A stretch of 64,000 bases of DNA from positions 56,778-120,777 of the forward strand of contig CAKRRG010000001.1 of the NCBI GenBank assembly GCA_934394545.1. The letters run 5' to 3'. Position 1 is the stretch's first letter. Each line of letters starts with the position of its first letter. The notes under the pieces were generated by a model. The model did not search any database. It saw nothing but the letters and a program-made list of their open reading frames with translations, and was not told the DNA's origin. The stretch comes from an uncultured Blautia sp. (lineage in GTDB: Bacteria > Bacillota > Clostridia > Lachnospirales > Lachnospiraceae). The translations under genes and the position numbers were made by a program. This document shows, in pieces, positions 33,709 to 44,080 of the stretch.

Positions 33709-35004
33709 ATGATGAAAAAGAAACTGATTAGCACAGTACTTTGTATGGCAATGGTATTAGGTGGTACATCCACAGTTTTTGCTGAGGGCGGGGATGCAGC
33801 AAAAACATTTGATGGAGAAGAAATTTCCATTCTCTGGGTATCCAATAGCTCCATGAACGGAATCAATGCTGTTATTGAAGCTGCAGAAGAAAAATTGGAT
33901 ATCAAAGTATCTCTGGAACAAGCACCTGGTGGAGAAGATGGAGATAACGTAGTAAAGACAAGACTTGCGTCCGGTGATATGGCAGATCTTCTTAGCTACA
34001 ATTGCGGATCTCTTCTGGCATCCTTAAATCCGGCAGAGTATTTCGAGGACATCACTGCTGATTATGCGGATATTTTGGATGCGAACTTCGTTGCTGCAGC
34101 TGGTGTTGACGGAACATTATATGGTATTCCGGCAAATGCGTCTCAGGCAGGAGCAGTGCTTTATAATATTGATATGTATGAAAAATATGGACTTGAAATT
34201 CCGAAAACATGGGATGATTTCCTTGCGAATTGCGAGGTATTAAAAGAAGCCGGAGAAACTGCAGTCCTTGGAACCGATGGAGACAGCTGGACAAGTCAGG
34301 TTCCATATCTTGGAGATCATTATAATGTACAGGCTGCTGATCCGGATTTTGCAGAGGAATTTGAAGCTGGAAAAGCAAAATATGCGACTACACCTGCAGG
34401 ACTGAAGAGCTTCCAGAAGATAGAAGACCTGATTCCTTATTTAAATGAGGATCATATGGCAACAACCTATGATGATGGATGCGATATCATGATGGAAGAT
34501 GGGGCTGCTCATTGGATCATTCTTACATCTGCATTAAGTAACATTAATGAACTTTATGGTGATGAAGTAAATAAACTGGGCTGTTTCGCAATTCCTGGTG
34601 AGGATGCTGACAATGCAGGTCTTACAGTTTGGGAGCCAAATGCAATTTATATGAATAAAAACACAGAGCATGCAGATGCTGTCAAGGCATTTATGGACTT
34701 CTATCTTTCTACAGAAGGGCTTGACACCTATACAGAAGCAGAGCTTCCATGTGGACCATATCTTGTAAAAGGTTATGAGCTTCCGGATAATTGTTATACA
34801 GCTGTAAAACAGATGCAGGAAAACTATATTGATACTGGCTTAAATTCTACAGCACTTGAGTTCCAGACAGCAGTTAAAGGTTCAAACTGTGCATCAATTT
34901 GTCAGGAATTGATTTCCGGACAGACAACTGCAGAGGAAGCAGCAGCTAAATATGATGAAGACTGCAAGAAGCAGGCAGTGCAGCTTGGTTTAGACTGGGA
35001 ATAA
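33709..35004 (+). CDS. Sugar ABC transporter substrate-binding protein
   Basis: The 431-aa extracellular solute-binding protein (family 1) has a signal peptide (KLISTVLCMAMVLGG, cleavage after STVFA). It has the usual elements ISILWVSNSS, VVKTRLASGDMADLL, GTLYGIPANASQAG, GLEIPKTWDDFL and MEDGAAHWI. It would deliver an oligosaccharide to the two permeases that follow. No lipobox Cys is in the right place, so anchoring is uncertain. It is followed by an intercistronic hairpin. No ATPase gene is in the operon; a shared MsmX-type ATPase is expected elsewhere. Confidence 0.94.
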   Translation: MMKKKLISTVLCMAMVLGGTSTVFAEGGDAAKTFDGEEISILWVSNSSMNGINAVIEAAEEKLDIKVSLEQAPGGEDGDNVVKTRLASGDMADLLSYNCGSLLASLNPAEYFEDITADYADILDANFVAAAGVDGTLYGIPANASQAGAVLYNIDMYEKYGLEIPKTWDDFLANCEVLKEAGETAVLGTDGDSWTSQVPYLGDHYNVQAADPDFAEEFEAGKAKYATTPAGLKSFQKIEDLIPYLNEDHMATTYDDGCDIMMEDGAAHWIILTSALSNINELYGDEVNKLGCFAIPGEDADNAGLTVWEPNAIYMNKNTEHADAVKAFMDFYLSTEGLDTYTEAELPCGPYLVKGYELPDNCYTAVKQMQENYIDTGLNSTALEFQTAVKGSNCASICQELISGQTTAEEAAAKYDEDCKKQAVQLGLDWE

Positions 35005-35033
35005 TCCAATATTAATATAAAATGAGATGGATT

Positions 35034-35065
35034 GCGAGCCACCTGCCGAAAAGCAGGTGGTTCGT
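35034..35065 (+). terminator. Intercistronic hairpin between binding protein and permeases
   Basis: GCGAGCCACCTGC and GCAGGTGGTTCGT form a 13-bp stem (two G-U pairs) with a CGAAAA loop, followed by TTCTT. Such hairpins after binding-protein genes commonly give partial termination or protect the upstream mRNA. Confidence 0.75.
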
Positions 35066-35086
35066 TTCTTGAAAGGAGTTCAGTCC

Positions 35087-35944
35087 ATGAATAAGAAAAA
35101 GACATATTCCACATGGTTTTTAGTGCCGGCAATGACAATATTTATTATATTTTTCATGGTACCTATGGTGCTTTCGTTGTTCTTTAGTCTGACCGTCTGG
35201 AATTTTAATGGTTTTACCTTTTGCGGTCTTGATAACTTTGTAATGTTTTTTAAAGAGGCATCTCTTAGAATCGGTATCCGCAATTCACTGGTATATGCAG
35301 TTCTTACCTGTGTATGTAAGCTTACAATTTCTTTCTTTATTGCATTATTCTTAACATCAAAAATTAAAACAAAAACAATTCAGCGTTCTATCGTATTTTT
35401 CCCAAATTTGGTAAGTACAGTTGCGGTTGGAATTATTTTTACAGCATTAATGCATCCGAGTAAGGGGTTGATAAACAAGGCTCTTGAAGTGATCGGTATC
35501 AAAGGTCCGGACTGGCTTGGAAATGTAAAGCTGGCGCTTTTCTCTGTAGCAGCTGTTGATGTCTGGAAGGGATTAAGTATTGCAACGGTTATTTTCATTG
35601 CTGGTATACAGTCTATTGATAAAACCTATTATGAAGCTGCAATGGTGGATGGTGCAAATTTCTGGCAGAGACTTGTTAATATTACCATTCCTCTTTCACG
35701 CTCTGCGATGAACTCTATTATTATTTTGTCCTTTATTGGCGGACTTCGAAGCTTTGATCTGATTTGGGCTATGACAGGTGGTGGTCCTGGATTTGCAACA
35801 GATGTTATGGCATCTATTATTTACAAACAGTATGCAGCCGGATATTATGGTCTGTCCACTGCAGGAAATGTAATTATGTTTGTAGTAATTGCCATAATTG
35901 CCTTCCCACTGCAGAAATGGCTATTAAGTAAGGAGGTTGAGTAA
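35087..35944 (+). CDS. Sugar ABC transporter permease (MalF/LacF type)
   Basis: The 285-aa integral membrane protein has six predicted transmembrane helices, beginning STWFLVPAMTIFIIFFMVPM. It carries the EAA loop for contact with the ATPase (YYEAAMVDGANFWQRLVNIT). I start it at ATG 35087, preceded by GAAAGGAG. It is co-transcribed with the binding protein upstream, subject to the hairpin, and with the second permease. Confidence 0.93.
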   Translation: MNKKKTYSTWFLVPAMTIFIIFFMVPMVLSLFFSLTVWNFNGFTFCGLDNFVMFFKEASLRIGIRNSLVYAVLTCVCKLTISFFIALFLTSKIKTKTIQRSIVFFPNLVSTVAVGIIFTALMHPSKGLINKALEVIGIKGPDWLGNVKLALFSVAAVDVWKGLSIATVIFIAGIQSIDKTYYEAAMVDGANFWQRLVNITIPLSRSAMNSIIILSFIGGLRSFDLIWAMTGGGPGFATDVMASIIYKQYAAGYYGLSTAGNVIMFVVIAIIAFPLQKWLLSKEVE

Positions 35945-35945
35945 T

Positions 35946-36779
35946 ATGAAAAAGAAGAAAAATATTCAATGTCTGATCGGGGATGTTGTGGGATTACTGC
36001 TTTGTTTTTTCATATTTATAATTCCATTCCTTTTTATGATCGTAAATTCTCTGAAAGAGAGACGTGCGGCAAACAAACTGAGCTTAAGCCTTCCGGAAAT
36101 CCCACAATGGCAGAACTTTGTGGAGGTAATAAAAACAAATGATTATCAGATTTTTACAGCTTTTAAGAACAGCTTTATTCTTACAGTTGGCGCTGTTCTT
36201 TGCCTGGTAATCTGTTGCTCTATGGCTGGCTATGTCATTCAGAGAAGAAAAGACCGTACAACGAAGGTTGCGAATACTTTGATTATGACAGGACTTATGA
36301 TTCCTGCAGCAGTCCTTCCAAGTATCTGGGTTATGCAGACCCTTCATCTCTATAAGACAATGCCTGGCATGATTCTGATCGAAACTGCGTTGCAGATTCC
36401 TTTTACAACCATGTTGTATCGCGGTTTCATGAGTTCTATTCCGGTGGAGCTTGAAGAAGCAGCCTTTATTGACGGATGCACACCGTCACATATGTTCAGA
36501 ACGATTATTTTTCCGTTATTAAAGCCGGTAACCTCAACTGTTATCATTCTGGATGCAGTAACGATCTTTAATGATTTTACGAATCCTTTATACTTTTTTC
36601 CGGGAAAAGACAATATTACGGTACAGCTGACTTTGTATAATTTTATGGGACAGTTTTCCAGTGCTTATAATATGCTTTTTGCAGATGTTCTGATCATTAC
36701 CATTCCAATGCTGATTATTTTTCTGATTTTCAATAACAAGATTGTAGATGGTATGGTTGCTGGTTCTGTTAAGGGATGA
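35946..36779 (+). CDS. Carbohydrate ABC transporter permease (MalG/LacG type)
   Basis: The 277-aa permease has six predicted helices and the EAA loop LEEAAFIDGCTPSHMFRTII. ATG 35946 follows AAGGAGG by nine bases; the in-frame TTG at 35937 overlaps that site. It starts one base after the first permease ends, so the pair is coupled. It would form the heterodimeric channel of the importer. Confidence 0.93.
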   Translation: MKKKKNIQCLIGDVVGLLLCFFIFIIPFLFMIVNSLKERRAANKLSLSLPEIPQWQNFVEVIKTNDYQIFTAFKNSFILTVGAVLCLVICCSMAGYVIQRRKDRTTKVANTLIMTGLMIPAAVLPSIWVMQTLHLYKTMPGMILIETALQIPFTTMLYRGFMSSIPVELEEAAFIDGCTPSHMFRTIIFPLLKPVTSTVIILDAVTIFNDFTNPLYFFPGKDNITVQLTLYNFMGQFSSAYNMLFADVLIITIPMLIIFLIFNNKIVDGMVAGSVKG

Positions 36780-36842
36780 ATTCAAGGGATAGAAGCGGAA
36801 GCGCAAATATGATATGATGTATGCTTAAGGAGGAGATGCACT

Positions 36843-38633
36843 ATGAAATTTCGAAGCAGACTTATCCTGGGGTATGCTGCATTGGCGATTGCGGCTTCTG
36901 TCCTGTTTGGATTTTTCTACAATTACTATCTGGATCAGAAATATCAGACGAATATTTATAATAATGCAAAATTTACTTCTACGCAGGTTCTGAATACGCT
37001 TGAGGGGGACATACAGAAAATGGATCAGGCAACGTTATCTTTGCTTTCCAATCTGGATGTGCTTCAGGCTATTCGAGACTTATCAGTGAAGATGGCTGAT
37101 CCGGAGAAAAACCAGCTTTCAATTGTTGACGAAAAATCCATGATACGAAATACAATTTATACAGCATATAATCTGGATAATTTTTACAGAGTAGTTGTAT
37201 ATAACAGGTATGGATACATTGCAGCCAGCAGTTACATGCAGGATCGCCTTGTGGATACTTCAGTAAATGTGTTGGAGATTCCCTGGCTGACACTTGTGCA
37301 GGGCTCCAAAGGGAAAAATGTGCTCATAGCACCTCATGAAGACGATTGGGCGGCATCTCAGACGAGGCGTAGTGTGTATTCCAGAGTAAAAGAAATTCAG
37401 GGAAATAATCTGGGCTTTATAGAGGTTCAGCAGACAGAGGAACATCTGGAAGAGCTGCTGACATTTCCCAATGAGACGGTACAGGGAATCGTTCTGGATG
37501 AGAAAGGCAGGGTATTCTGGACATCTGATGGCTTGAATGCCAAAGAGTATGAGCAGTATTTTCAGTTAAATGATTCTGTTTTTAATGAAATAAATGAAAA
37601 CAATGGAATTAAAGAATTAATCAGTGTAAATACCGGAAGAAAAACAGGATTGCGTCTGCTTACAGTTCAGAAGTGGTCTGATGCCACCACAACGATATCG
37701 AACGGAATGGAATCCGCACTTTTGATCGGAGCGATATTCTTTGTTTTTTCTCTTTGCTTTATTATTTTTATGGCGAATTTTTTTACCAGGCCTCTCCAGG
37801 AATTAAGGGAAAATATGGAAAAAACCCAACTGTCTAATCTAAGTGATAAAATTGAAATCAAAAGTTCAGATGCGGATATTCAGGCTTTAACGAAAGCGTA
37901 CCAGTACCTTTTGGAACGTCTTTCTTCTTCCATAGAAAAAGAAAAGAAGCTGAGTATTCTCCAGCTTCAGGCTCAGTTTGATACTTTGCAGGCTCAGATC
38001 AACCCTCATTTTATTTACAATGTGCTAAATGTTATTTCCGGCAGGGGAATACAGAATGATGATGAGGTAATTTGTGAAATATGTGGTCAGCTGGCATCTA
38101 TGCTGCGTTATTCCACAAATACGAAGAATCGCTATGCAACACTTGGTGAGGAACTGGAGTATACCAGAGAGTATTTTTACCTGATTAAGGCACGGTATGA
38201 GGATAAAATTCACATGAATGTGAGGCTGGATCCTTCTATTCAGAATGAAATTGTGCCGAAAACTGCGTTACAGCAGATTGCAGAGAACTGTATCAATCAT
38301 GGATTCCATAACAGTACGGAGACGATGTGTGTGAACATTAACGGATATCGTAAAGATGGATACTGGTATGTGGAGGTTTCAGACAATGGACAGGGATTTG
38401 CGGAAGATGCACTGCGGGAGTTAAATGGTAAGATGGCAATTGCCAAAAGACGTCTTTTTCAGGAAAAAAGCAATATTGAGTTGGAAATTGGCGGCATGGG
38501 TCTGATAAACACATATGTAAGACTTTTGTTGATATACAACGATTCTCTGATCTTTGAATTAAAGAATACACGGGATGGAGCTATGGTTGTGTTTGGTGCC
38601 AAAATGCAAACGGAAGGGATAGAAGATGTATAA
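36843..38633 (+). CDS. YesM-type sensor histidine kinase
   Basis: The 596-aa kinase has an N-terminal transmembrane helix (LILGYAALAIAASVLFGFF), a ~260-residue extracellular sensing region, a second helix (ALLIGAIFFVFSLCFIIFM), HAMP, His_kinase with QAQINPHFIYNVLN, and a HATPase (ALQQIAENCINHGF, DNGQGF). Its stop overlaps the start of the response-regulator gene by 8 bases. It lies between the sugar transporter and a rhamnosidase, and likely senses the transported glycan. Confidence 0.93.
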   Translation: MKFRSRLILGYAALAIAASVLFGFFYNYYLDQKYQTNIYNNAKFTSTQVLNTLEGDIQKMDQATLSLLSNLDVLQAIRDLSVKMADPEKNQLSIVDEKSMIRNTIYTAYNLDNFYRVVVYNRYGYIAASSYMQDRLVDTSVNVLEIPWLTLVQGSKGKNVLIAPHEDDWAASQTRRSVYSRVKEIQGNNLGFIEVQQTEEHLEELLTFPNETVQGIVLDEKGRVFWTSDGLNAKEYEQYFQLNDSVFNEINENNGIKELISVNTGRKTGLRLLTVQKWSDATTTISNGMESALLIGAIFFVFSLCFIIFMANFFTRPLQELRENMEKTQLSNLSDKIEIKSSDADIQALTKAYQYLLERLSSSIEKEKKLSILQLQAQFDTLQAQINPHFIYNVLNVISGRGIQNDDEVICEICGQLASMLRYSTNTKNRYATLGEELEYTREYFYLIKARYEDKIHMNVRLDPSIQNEIVPKTALQQIAENCINHGFHNSTETMCVNINGYRKDGYWYVEVSDNGQGFAEDALRELNGKMAIAKRRLFQEKSNIELEIGGMGLINTYVRLLLIYNDSLIFELKNTRDGAMVVFGAKMQTEGIEDV

Positions 38634-40116
38634 GGTTATAGTAGTTGACGATGAGCCTGCAGCTCTTGTTCTTCTTTGCTCTATTATCAAAAAGAAATGT
38701 CCGGATTACCAGGTTGTGGCAACTGCGGAAAATGGAAGAGAAGGTCTTGCGAAGGCAGATGAGCTTCTGCCGGATCTGGTAATCAGTGATGTGTCTATGC
38801 CAATTATGAATGGGATTCAGATGGTGTCTGCGCTAAAAGAAAAGCATCCGGAGATTTTGTCTCTGATCGTAAGTGGATATTCTGAATTTGAGTATGCGAA
38901 AGCTGCATTGCAGTCTGGAGTGTGTGATTATATTTTAAAACCGGTAATACCTTCAGAAATGAAGAAAACACTGGACAGAATCGGAGATAAAATCCGGAAA
39001 TATCATTATCAACACAGAAATGCATTAGTGCATCAAATTTGTAACGGTGCCCAGTGCACGGCAGAAGAACTGCAGAAGTATTTTCATTATGAAAGCTATT
39101 ATTGCGCGATCGTAAGAAGAAATGGTCTTCCCAGACGATTTTCCAAAAATAACAGTATGGAAATATTCTCAGATATTAATGAGCAGTTTATTATTTATGG
39201 AAGAGATGAGATGGAGTCACTTTATATGATTCCAGGAGAAATCCTTTGCGGAAGTTCGTTGGAAGAATATCTGAAGCGAATTATTAAGAAACTGGATGTA
39301 CAGCGGGAATATGTGACAACAGTTTATCATAAAGAAGCACTTGAACCGGCAATGCTTTGTACTCATATAAAAAAGTTATACCAGATACTGGATGCGGTGA
39401 GTGTGGTTGGAAAAAGCCAGACGCTTAATGATGAAGAATGGGAGAAAACAGCGTCGGGTTTCCAGGATTATGCTTCTGTTAATATGCTTTTGGAAAATCT
39501 GGAATATCTTCTTCAGGAGCAACAGTATGAAAAGGCGAGGAAAGAATTGTTTCGGAAATACTCCGGGTGGATTGAGAATGGTGAGCCTCAGCTGTGGCTG
39601 GAATATGCAGCACGCCGGATTTTTTATCTGACAAGCAAGTACTCAGAGAAAAAAATGCCTTTGCAAGAAGGGGAATATATGTTGGAGGATGCATTTTTCT
39701 TTGCTGCTACCAGTGAAGAATTGATAGGAAGTCTTATGGAAATCTGGTTTCGGGAAGTACAGGAGAATGGCCAGAACTATAAAATTGATTCCCAGGAGTT
39801 TTTTGATTCTGTAGCGAGTTACCTAAAAAGTCATCTTTCCGAAAACATTTCCATGCAGAGTTTGTGCAAAAAGTTTTGTATTTCCCAGACATATATGGGA
39901 AAGGTTTTTCGCAAGTATGCCAAACAATCCTTTAACCAGTATCTGACTGCTGTGCGAATGGAGCAGGCAATCAAAATTATGAAGGAATCACCAGATGTTT
40001 ATATTAAAGATGTAGCAATTAGAGTGGGATATGCGGATCAGTTTTATTTTAGCCGTATTTTCCGGTCTTATATGGGAGTCTGCCCTTCTGATTATCTGGA
40101 GGGTGCGAAATTTTAA
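38626..40116 (+). CDS. YesN-type AraC-family response regulator
   Basis: The 496-aa protein has a receiver domain (VVDDEPAA, D55 in LVISDVSMP, CDYILKPV) and a C-terminal AraC helix-turn-helix (ENISMQSLCKKFCISQTYMG, then a VAIRVGYADQFYFSRIFRSY stretch). It is translationally coupled to the kinase and followed 24 bases later by the rhamnosidase gene. It probably activates the 33.7-42.9 kb utilisation operon. Confidence 0.93.
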   Translation: MYKVIVVDDEPAALVLLCSIIKKKCPDYQVVATAENGREGLAKADELLPDLVISDVSMPIMNGIQMVSALKEKHPEILSLIVSGYSEFEYAKAALQSGVCDYILKPVIPSEMKKTLDRIGDKIRKYHYQHRNALVHQICNGAQCTAEELQKYFHYESYYCAIVRRNGLPRRFSKNNSMEIFSDINEQFIIYGRDEMESLYMIPGEILCGSSLEEYLKRIIKKLDVQREYVTTVYHKEALEPAMLCTHIKKLYQILDAVSVVGKSQTLNDEEWEKTASGFQDYASVNMLLENLEYLLQEQQYEKARKELFRKYSGWIENGEPQLWLEYAARRIFYLTSKYSEKKMPLQEGEYMLEDAFFFAATSEELIGSLMEIWFREVQENGQNYKIDSQEFFDSVASYLKSHLSENISMQSLCKKFCISQTYMGKVFRKYAKQSFNQYLTAVRMEQAIKIMKESPDVYIKDVAIRVGYADQFYFSRIFRSYMGVCPSDYLEGAKF

Positions 40117-40140
40117 TTATAAAAGAAAAGAGGGAGTAAG

Positions 40141-42936
40141 ATGAAGATTACGCATTTGAAAGTAAATCACCTGGTAAATCCAATGGGATATGATTTGAAA
40201 AGACCAAGTGTCTCTTACGTTGCAGAAGAAACTGCGGGAAAACATCAGACCAAAGCGCAGGTAAAAGTAGCGCTTGATGAAGATTTTCAGAAAGTGATTT
40301 ATGACAGTGGCGAAAGTGAGGAAATCATAAGTACCGGCTATCTTCTTCCGGTACAGACGGAGCCGGAGACCAGATATTTCTGGAAAGTGAAGGTCTGGGC
40401 AGATAATGGAGATGTGGCAGAGAGTGAGACTGCATGGTTTGAGACTGGAAAAGGTGGGCAATGGGCAGCGGACTGGATCACACCAGAGTCAGACAAGGAG
40501 CTTCAGGTTTCTGTCTGGAAAACCATTACCGTGGACAAACCAGTGAAACGTGCCAGAATGTACACGGTTGGCCTTGGCCTTTATGAACTCTATTTAAATG
40601 GTGAGAAACAGGGAAATGAGTGCCTGCTTCCGGGTTATTGTGATTATGATACCTGGATTCAGTATCAGACGTTTGCTCTTGATCTGAAACATGGTGAGAA
40701 TACAGTGGAAGTGCTTTTGGGAGATGGCTGGTATAAAGGCTGGTTCGGCTTGCGCAAGCATTTTGAAAATTATGGGGACAGACTGGCATGTATTGGAGAG
40801 ATTCATATTGAATATGAAGATGGAACGAAAGAAATTGTCTGCACAGATACCAGCTGGAAAGCAAGAAAAAGCAAAGTTATATACAGCGGAATTTATCCGG
40901 GAGAGGTTTATGATGCAACTCTTGATACCAGTGAAGTAATTCAAGTGGAAACGATCAATCTGGACAAGGGAAAGCTGGAAGACCGATTAAGTCCGCCGAT
41001 TACCATTCACGAGCATATCAAACCGGTAGAAGTAATCCATACTCCGGCAGGGGAAACTGTTCTGGATATGGGACAGAATATGGTTGGATGGCTTTCTTTC
41101 AAGTGTAGCGCACCGAAGGGAACGAAGCTGTTTTTTCAGTTTGGAGAAATTCTTCAGGATGGAAACTTCTATAATGAAAATCTTCGTACTGCAAAAGCAG
41201 AATTTACATATATTGCAGATGGTACCCAGTGTGAGGTAAGACAGCATTTTACTTTCTTTGGTTTCCGGTTCGTGAAAGTGCAGGGATGGGTTGGAGAACT
41301 GAATCCAGATGATTTTACAGGTCTTGTAATTCATTCTGAGCTTGAAGAAATTGGGCACATTGAGACATCTGATCCGCTTGTAAATCAGCTGTTCCATAAT
41401 GCAAAATGGGGACAGAAGGGCAACTTTGTGGATGTTCCTACGGATTGCCCACAGAGGGATGAACGCTGTGGATGGACAGGAGATGCACAGATTTTCTCTG
41501 GAACTGCATGCTTTAATACAGATACTTACGCATTTTATGCAAAATATGGATACGATGTTTATGCAGAGCAGAAAAAGCTAAATGGAAGTGTGCCGGATAT
41601 AGTTCCGTTTACCAATTATCAAGGTGATGGAACAACAGCTTGGGGTGAGGCAGCCACAATTATCCCATGGAATGTTTACCTTCACTATGGAGATAAAGAA
41701 ATTCTTGTGCGTCAGTATGACAGCATGAAGGCATGGGTTGAGTACATGCATGGCGAGGATAAAAAGTATGGAGATAAGCATTTGTGGCAGAGTGGTTTCC
41801 ACTATGGAGACTGGCTGGCACTGGATGGAAATGTAGTGGGCGGAGTATACGGAGCTACAGATCCATTTCTGATCTCTTCCGGATATTACTATTATTCTAC
41901 TAATATTCTGGCAAAAACAGCTGAAATTCTTGGCAAAGAGGAGGATGCGGCCTATTATAAAGAACTGGCTTCTGCCATCAAGGAAGCGTTTGTGAAAGAA
42001 TATTTCACGCAGTCGGGACGTCTTTGCGTGGATACTATGACTGCTTATGTAGTTGTTCTTTATATGGATCTCACTCCGGACTATGCGAGAGAAAACGTAT
42101 GCAAGGGACTTCTGAATAAGTTAAAAAAGAACAGGTATCATCTGAATACCGGATTTGTAGGAACACCTTATCTTTGCAGAGTTCTTTCTGAAAACGGTAT
42201 GAATGATCTTGCTTATCATTTGTTGATGGAAAAAGGCTTTCCTGGATGGCTGTATGAAGTTCTGATGGGAGCAACTACGATTTGGGAAAGATGGAATTCT
42301 GTTATGCCAGACGGAAAGATCAGCGGCACAGAGATGAACTCTTTGAATCATTATTCCTATGGTTCTATAGTAGAATGGATGTATCGAAATATGGCAGGAA
42401 TTCGTCCATCTGAGAATGGAGCAGGATTTAAGAAGTTCGTTATTGCTCCAACGCCAAACTACCAGATTACCGGTGCCAAAGCAGCGTTACGCTCTGCTTC
42501 CGGACTTATTGAGAGTCAGTGGGAACTCAAGGATGGAAGATTGTCCATGAGATTTGTGGTACCGTTTGATGCAGAAGCTGTCCTGGTGCTTCCAGATGCT
42601 GCGCTTGGCTGTCTGGATATTTCACAGGATGGCATTATCAGCGCATTGCAGAAGGGCAAAAATGTTGAACTTATCGTGGAAGCTGGAGAGTATGTATTTA
42701 ACTATACCCCGACTGCTCCATATAGAAAAATCTACAGCATTGATTCCCCAATGGAAGAGCTTCTTGCAAATGAAAAAACGAAAAAAATCCTGGATGAGGA
42801 CTATTTTGTATATCATGCAAAGCTTCCATTCGAAAAAGAACTTTATACCTTTGAGGAATTGCTGAATGGACCTTTCACTTATCTGTCCTATGAACAACAG
42901 AAGGCAATTGATAAGAGATTGAGAGAAGTAGAATAA
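40141..42936 (+). CDS. Alpha-L-rhamnosidase, GH78 family
   Basis: The 931-aa enzyme has the multi-domain GH78 order: N-terminal beta-sandwich domains, then a six-hairpin catalytic domain with the hallmark FVDVPTDCPQRDERCGWTGD from about residue 427, holding the acidic active-site residues. GATTIWERWNSVMPDGK follows in the catalytic domain, and then a C-terminal beta domain. It has no signal peptide, so it acts in the cytoplasm on imported rhamnosides. It is the last gene of the transporter/kinase/regulator locus, with a ribosome binding site in AGAGGGAG. Confidence 0.93.
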   Translation: MKITHLKVNHLVNPMGYDLKRPSVSYVAEETAGKHQTKAQVKVALDEDFQKVIYDSGESEEIISTGYLLPVQTEPETRYFWKVKVWADNGDVAESETAWFETGKGGQWAADWITPESDKELQVSVWKTITVDKPVKRARMYTVGLGLYELYLNGEKQGNECLLPGYCDYDTWIQYQTFALDLKHGENTVEVLLGDGWYKGWFGLRKHFENYGDRLACIGEIHIEYEDGTKEIVCTDTSWKARKSKVIYSGIYPGEVYDATLDTSEVIQVETINLDKGKLEDRLSPPITIHEHIKPVEVIHTPAGETVLDMGQNMVGWLSFKCSAPKGTKLFFQFGEILQDGNFYNENLRTAKAEFTYIADGTQCEVRQHFTFFGFRFVKVQGWVGELNPDDFTGLVIHSELEEIGHIETSDPLVNQLFHNAKWGQKGNFVDVPTDCPQRDERCGWTGDAQIFSGTACFNTDTYAFYAKYGYDVYAEQKKLNGSVPDIVPFTNYQGDGTTAWGEAATIIPWNVYLHYGDKEILVRQYDSMKAWVEYMHGEDKKYGDKHLWQSGFHYGDWLALDGNVVGGVYGATDPFLISSGYYYYSTNILAKTAEILGKEEDAAYYKELASAIKEAFVKEYFTQSGRLCVDTMTAYVVVLYMDLTPDYARENVCKGLLNKLKKNRYHLNTGFVGTPYLCRVLSENGMNDLAYHLLMEKGFPGWLYEVLMGATTIWERWNSVMPDGKISGTEMNSLNHYSYGSIVEWMYRNMAGIRPSENGAGFKKFVIAPTPNYQITGAKAALRSASGLIESQWELKDGRLSMRFVVPFDAEAVLVLPDAALGCLDISQDGIISALQKGKNVELIVEAGEYVFNYTPTAPYRKIYSIDSPMEELLANEKTKKILDEDYFVYHAKLPFEKELYTFEELLNGPFTYLSYEQQKAIDKRLREVE

Positions 42937-42945
42937 TAAGAAGGA

Positions 42946-42972
42946 GAGCTGGAATCCCGGGGATTCCAGCTC
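42946..42972. terminator. Bidirectional terminator between rhamnosidase and epimerase
   Basis: GAGCTGGAATC and GATTCCAGCTC form an 11-bp perfect stem between convergent genes. The minus-strand side is followed by a pyrimidine-rich tract; the plus side has only a weak T run. Confidence 0.8.
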
Positions 42973-42978
42973 TATAGT

Positions 42979-44064
42979 TTATACCTGATAAAATTTTTTA
43001 TACCATTGGGCAAAGCGTCTAAGACCGGTTCGAAGGCTTGTTTTTGGCTTAAATCCGTAATCTCTTTCCAATGCGCTTGTATCTGCATAGGTCACGGGGA
43101 CATCTCCAGGCTGCATTGGTACCAGCTTTTTGTGAGCTTCGAAATCATAGTCTGCCGGGAGTACTTCTGCGCGGATCAGCTCTTCCTGAAGAATGGTAAC
43201 AAAGTCAAGAAGATTTTCCGGGCTGCTGTTTCCGATGTTGTATACAGCATATGGAGGAATGGGAAGTCCGTCTTCTCCGTTTTTCTTTTCCGGTGCTCCT
43301 TGCATAATGCGTTTTACACCTTCTACGATATCGTCAACGTATGTGAAGTCACGTTTGCAATTTCCGTAGTTAAAGATCTGAATAGTTTCTCCTTTCAGGA
43401 GTTTGTTGGTAAATCCAAAGTAAGCCATATCCGGTCTTCCTGCCGGTCCATATACAGTGAAGAAGCGCAGTCCGGTAGATGGGATATTATAAAGCTTGCT
43501 GTATGCGTGAGCCATAAGTTCATTTGATTTTTTTGTGGCTGCATAAAGGGATACCGGATTGTCTACCTTGTCATCGGTACTGTAAGGTACTTTCTTATTG
43601 GTTCCATATACAGAAGAGGAAGAGGCGTATACAAGGTGCTCCACACCTTTTTCACCGTTGTCGTAGGAATGGCGGCAAGCTTCAAGAATGTTATAAAATC
43701 CGATCATGTTTGACTGGATATAGGCATCCGGATTACTGATCGAATATCGTACACCAGCCTGTGCGCCTAAGTTTACAACGATATCTGGCTTATGTTCTTT
43801 GAAGATTTTGTCGATGACAGCTTTGTTTGCAAGATCGTCCCTGTAGAAAATATAAGTGGAATCAGAATGCTCACTGACACATTTTTCGATTTCTTTTAAA
43901 CGCCATTCTTTGATGCTTACATCATAGTAGTTATTCATATTGTCGAGACCGATGATGTTGATCGGGGACTGTGTTCTCAGAAGCTCAAGAACAAGGTTGC
44001 TGCCGATAAATCCGGCAGAACCTGTAACGAGAACAGTTTTATTTTTTAACTCTATATGATTCAT
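42979..44064 (-). CDS. UDP-glucuronate 4-epimerase (NAD-dependent SDR)
   Basis: The 361-aa cytoplasmic epimerase has the Rossmann motif VTGSAGFIGSNL, ASSSSVYG and the YAATKKSNE catalytic motif. It also has GLRFFTVYGPAGRPDMA and RDFTYVDDIVEG, typical of the UDP-glucuronate 4-epimerase branch. It would convert UDP-GlcA to UDP-GalA. The start follows GGAGGA, 16 bases after the dehydrogenase that makes its substrate, so the two genes form a UDP-galacturonate operon for surface polysaccharide. Confidence 0.92.
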   Translation of the reverse strand: MNHIELKNKTVLVTGSAGFIGSNLVLELLRTQSPINIIGLDNMNNYYDVSIKEWRLKEIEKCVSEHSDSTYIFYRDDLANKAVIDKIFKEHKPDIVVNLGAQAGVRYSISNPDAYIQSNMIGFYNILEACRHSYDNGEKGVEHLVYASSSSVYGTNKKVPYSTDDKVDNPVSLYAATKKSNELMAHAYSKLYNIPSTGLRFFTVYGPAGRPDMAYFGFTNKLLKGETIQIFNYGNCKRDFTYVDDIVEGVKRIMQGAPEKKNGEDGLPIPPYAVYNIGNSSPENLLDFVTILQEELIRAEVLPADYDFEAHKKLVPMQPGDVPVTYADTSALERDYGFKPKTSLRTGLRRFAQWYKKFYQV

Positions 44065-44080
44065 GGTACTTCCTCCGTGT

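Noticed and set aside
33709..35004. Lipoprotein anchoring of the sugar-binding protein
   Set aside because: The Cys in the signal peptide is in the hydrophobic core rather than in a lipobox at the cleavage site; the STVFA end suggests ordinary signal peptidase cleavage.
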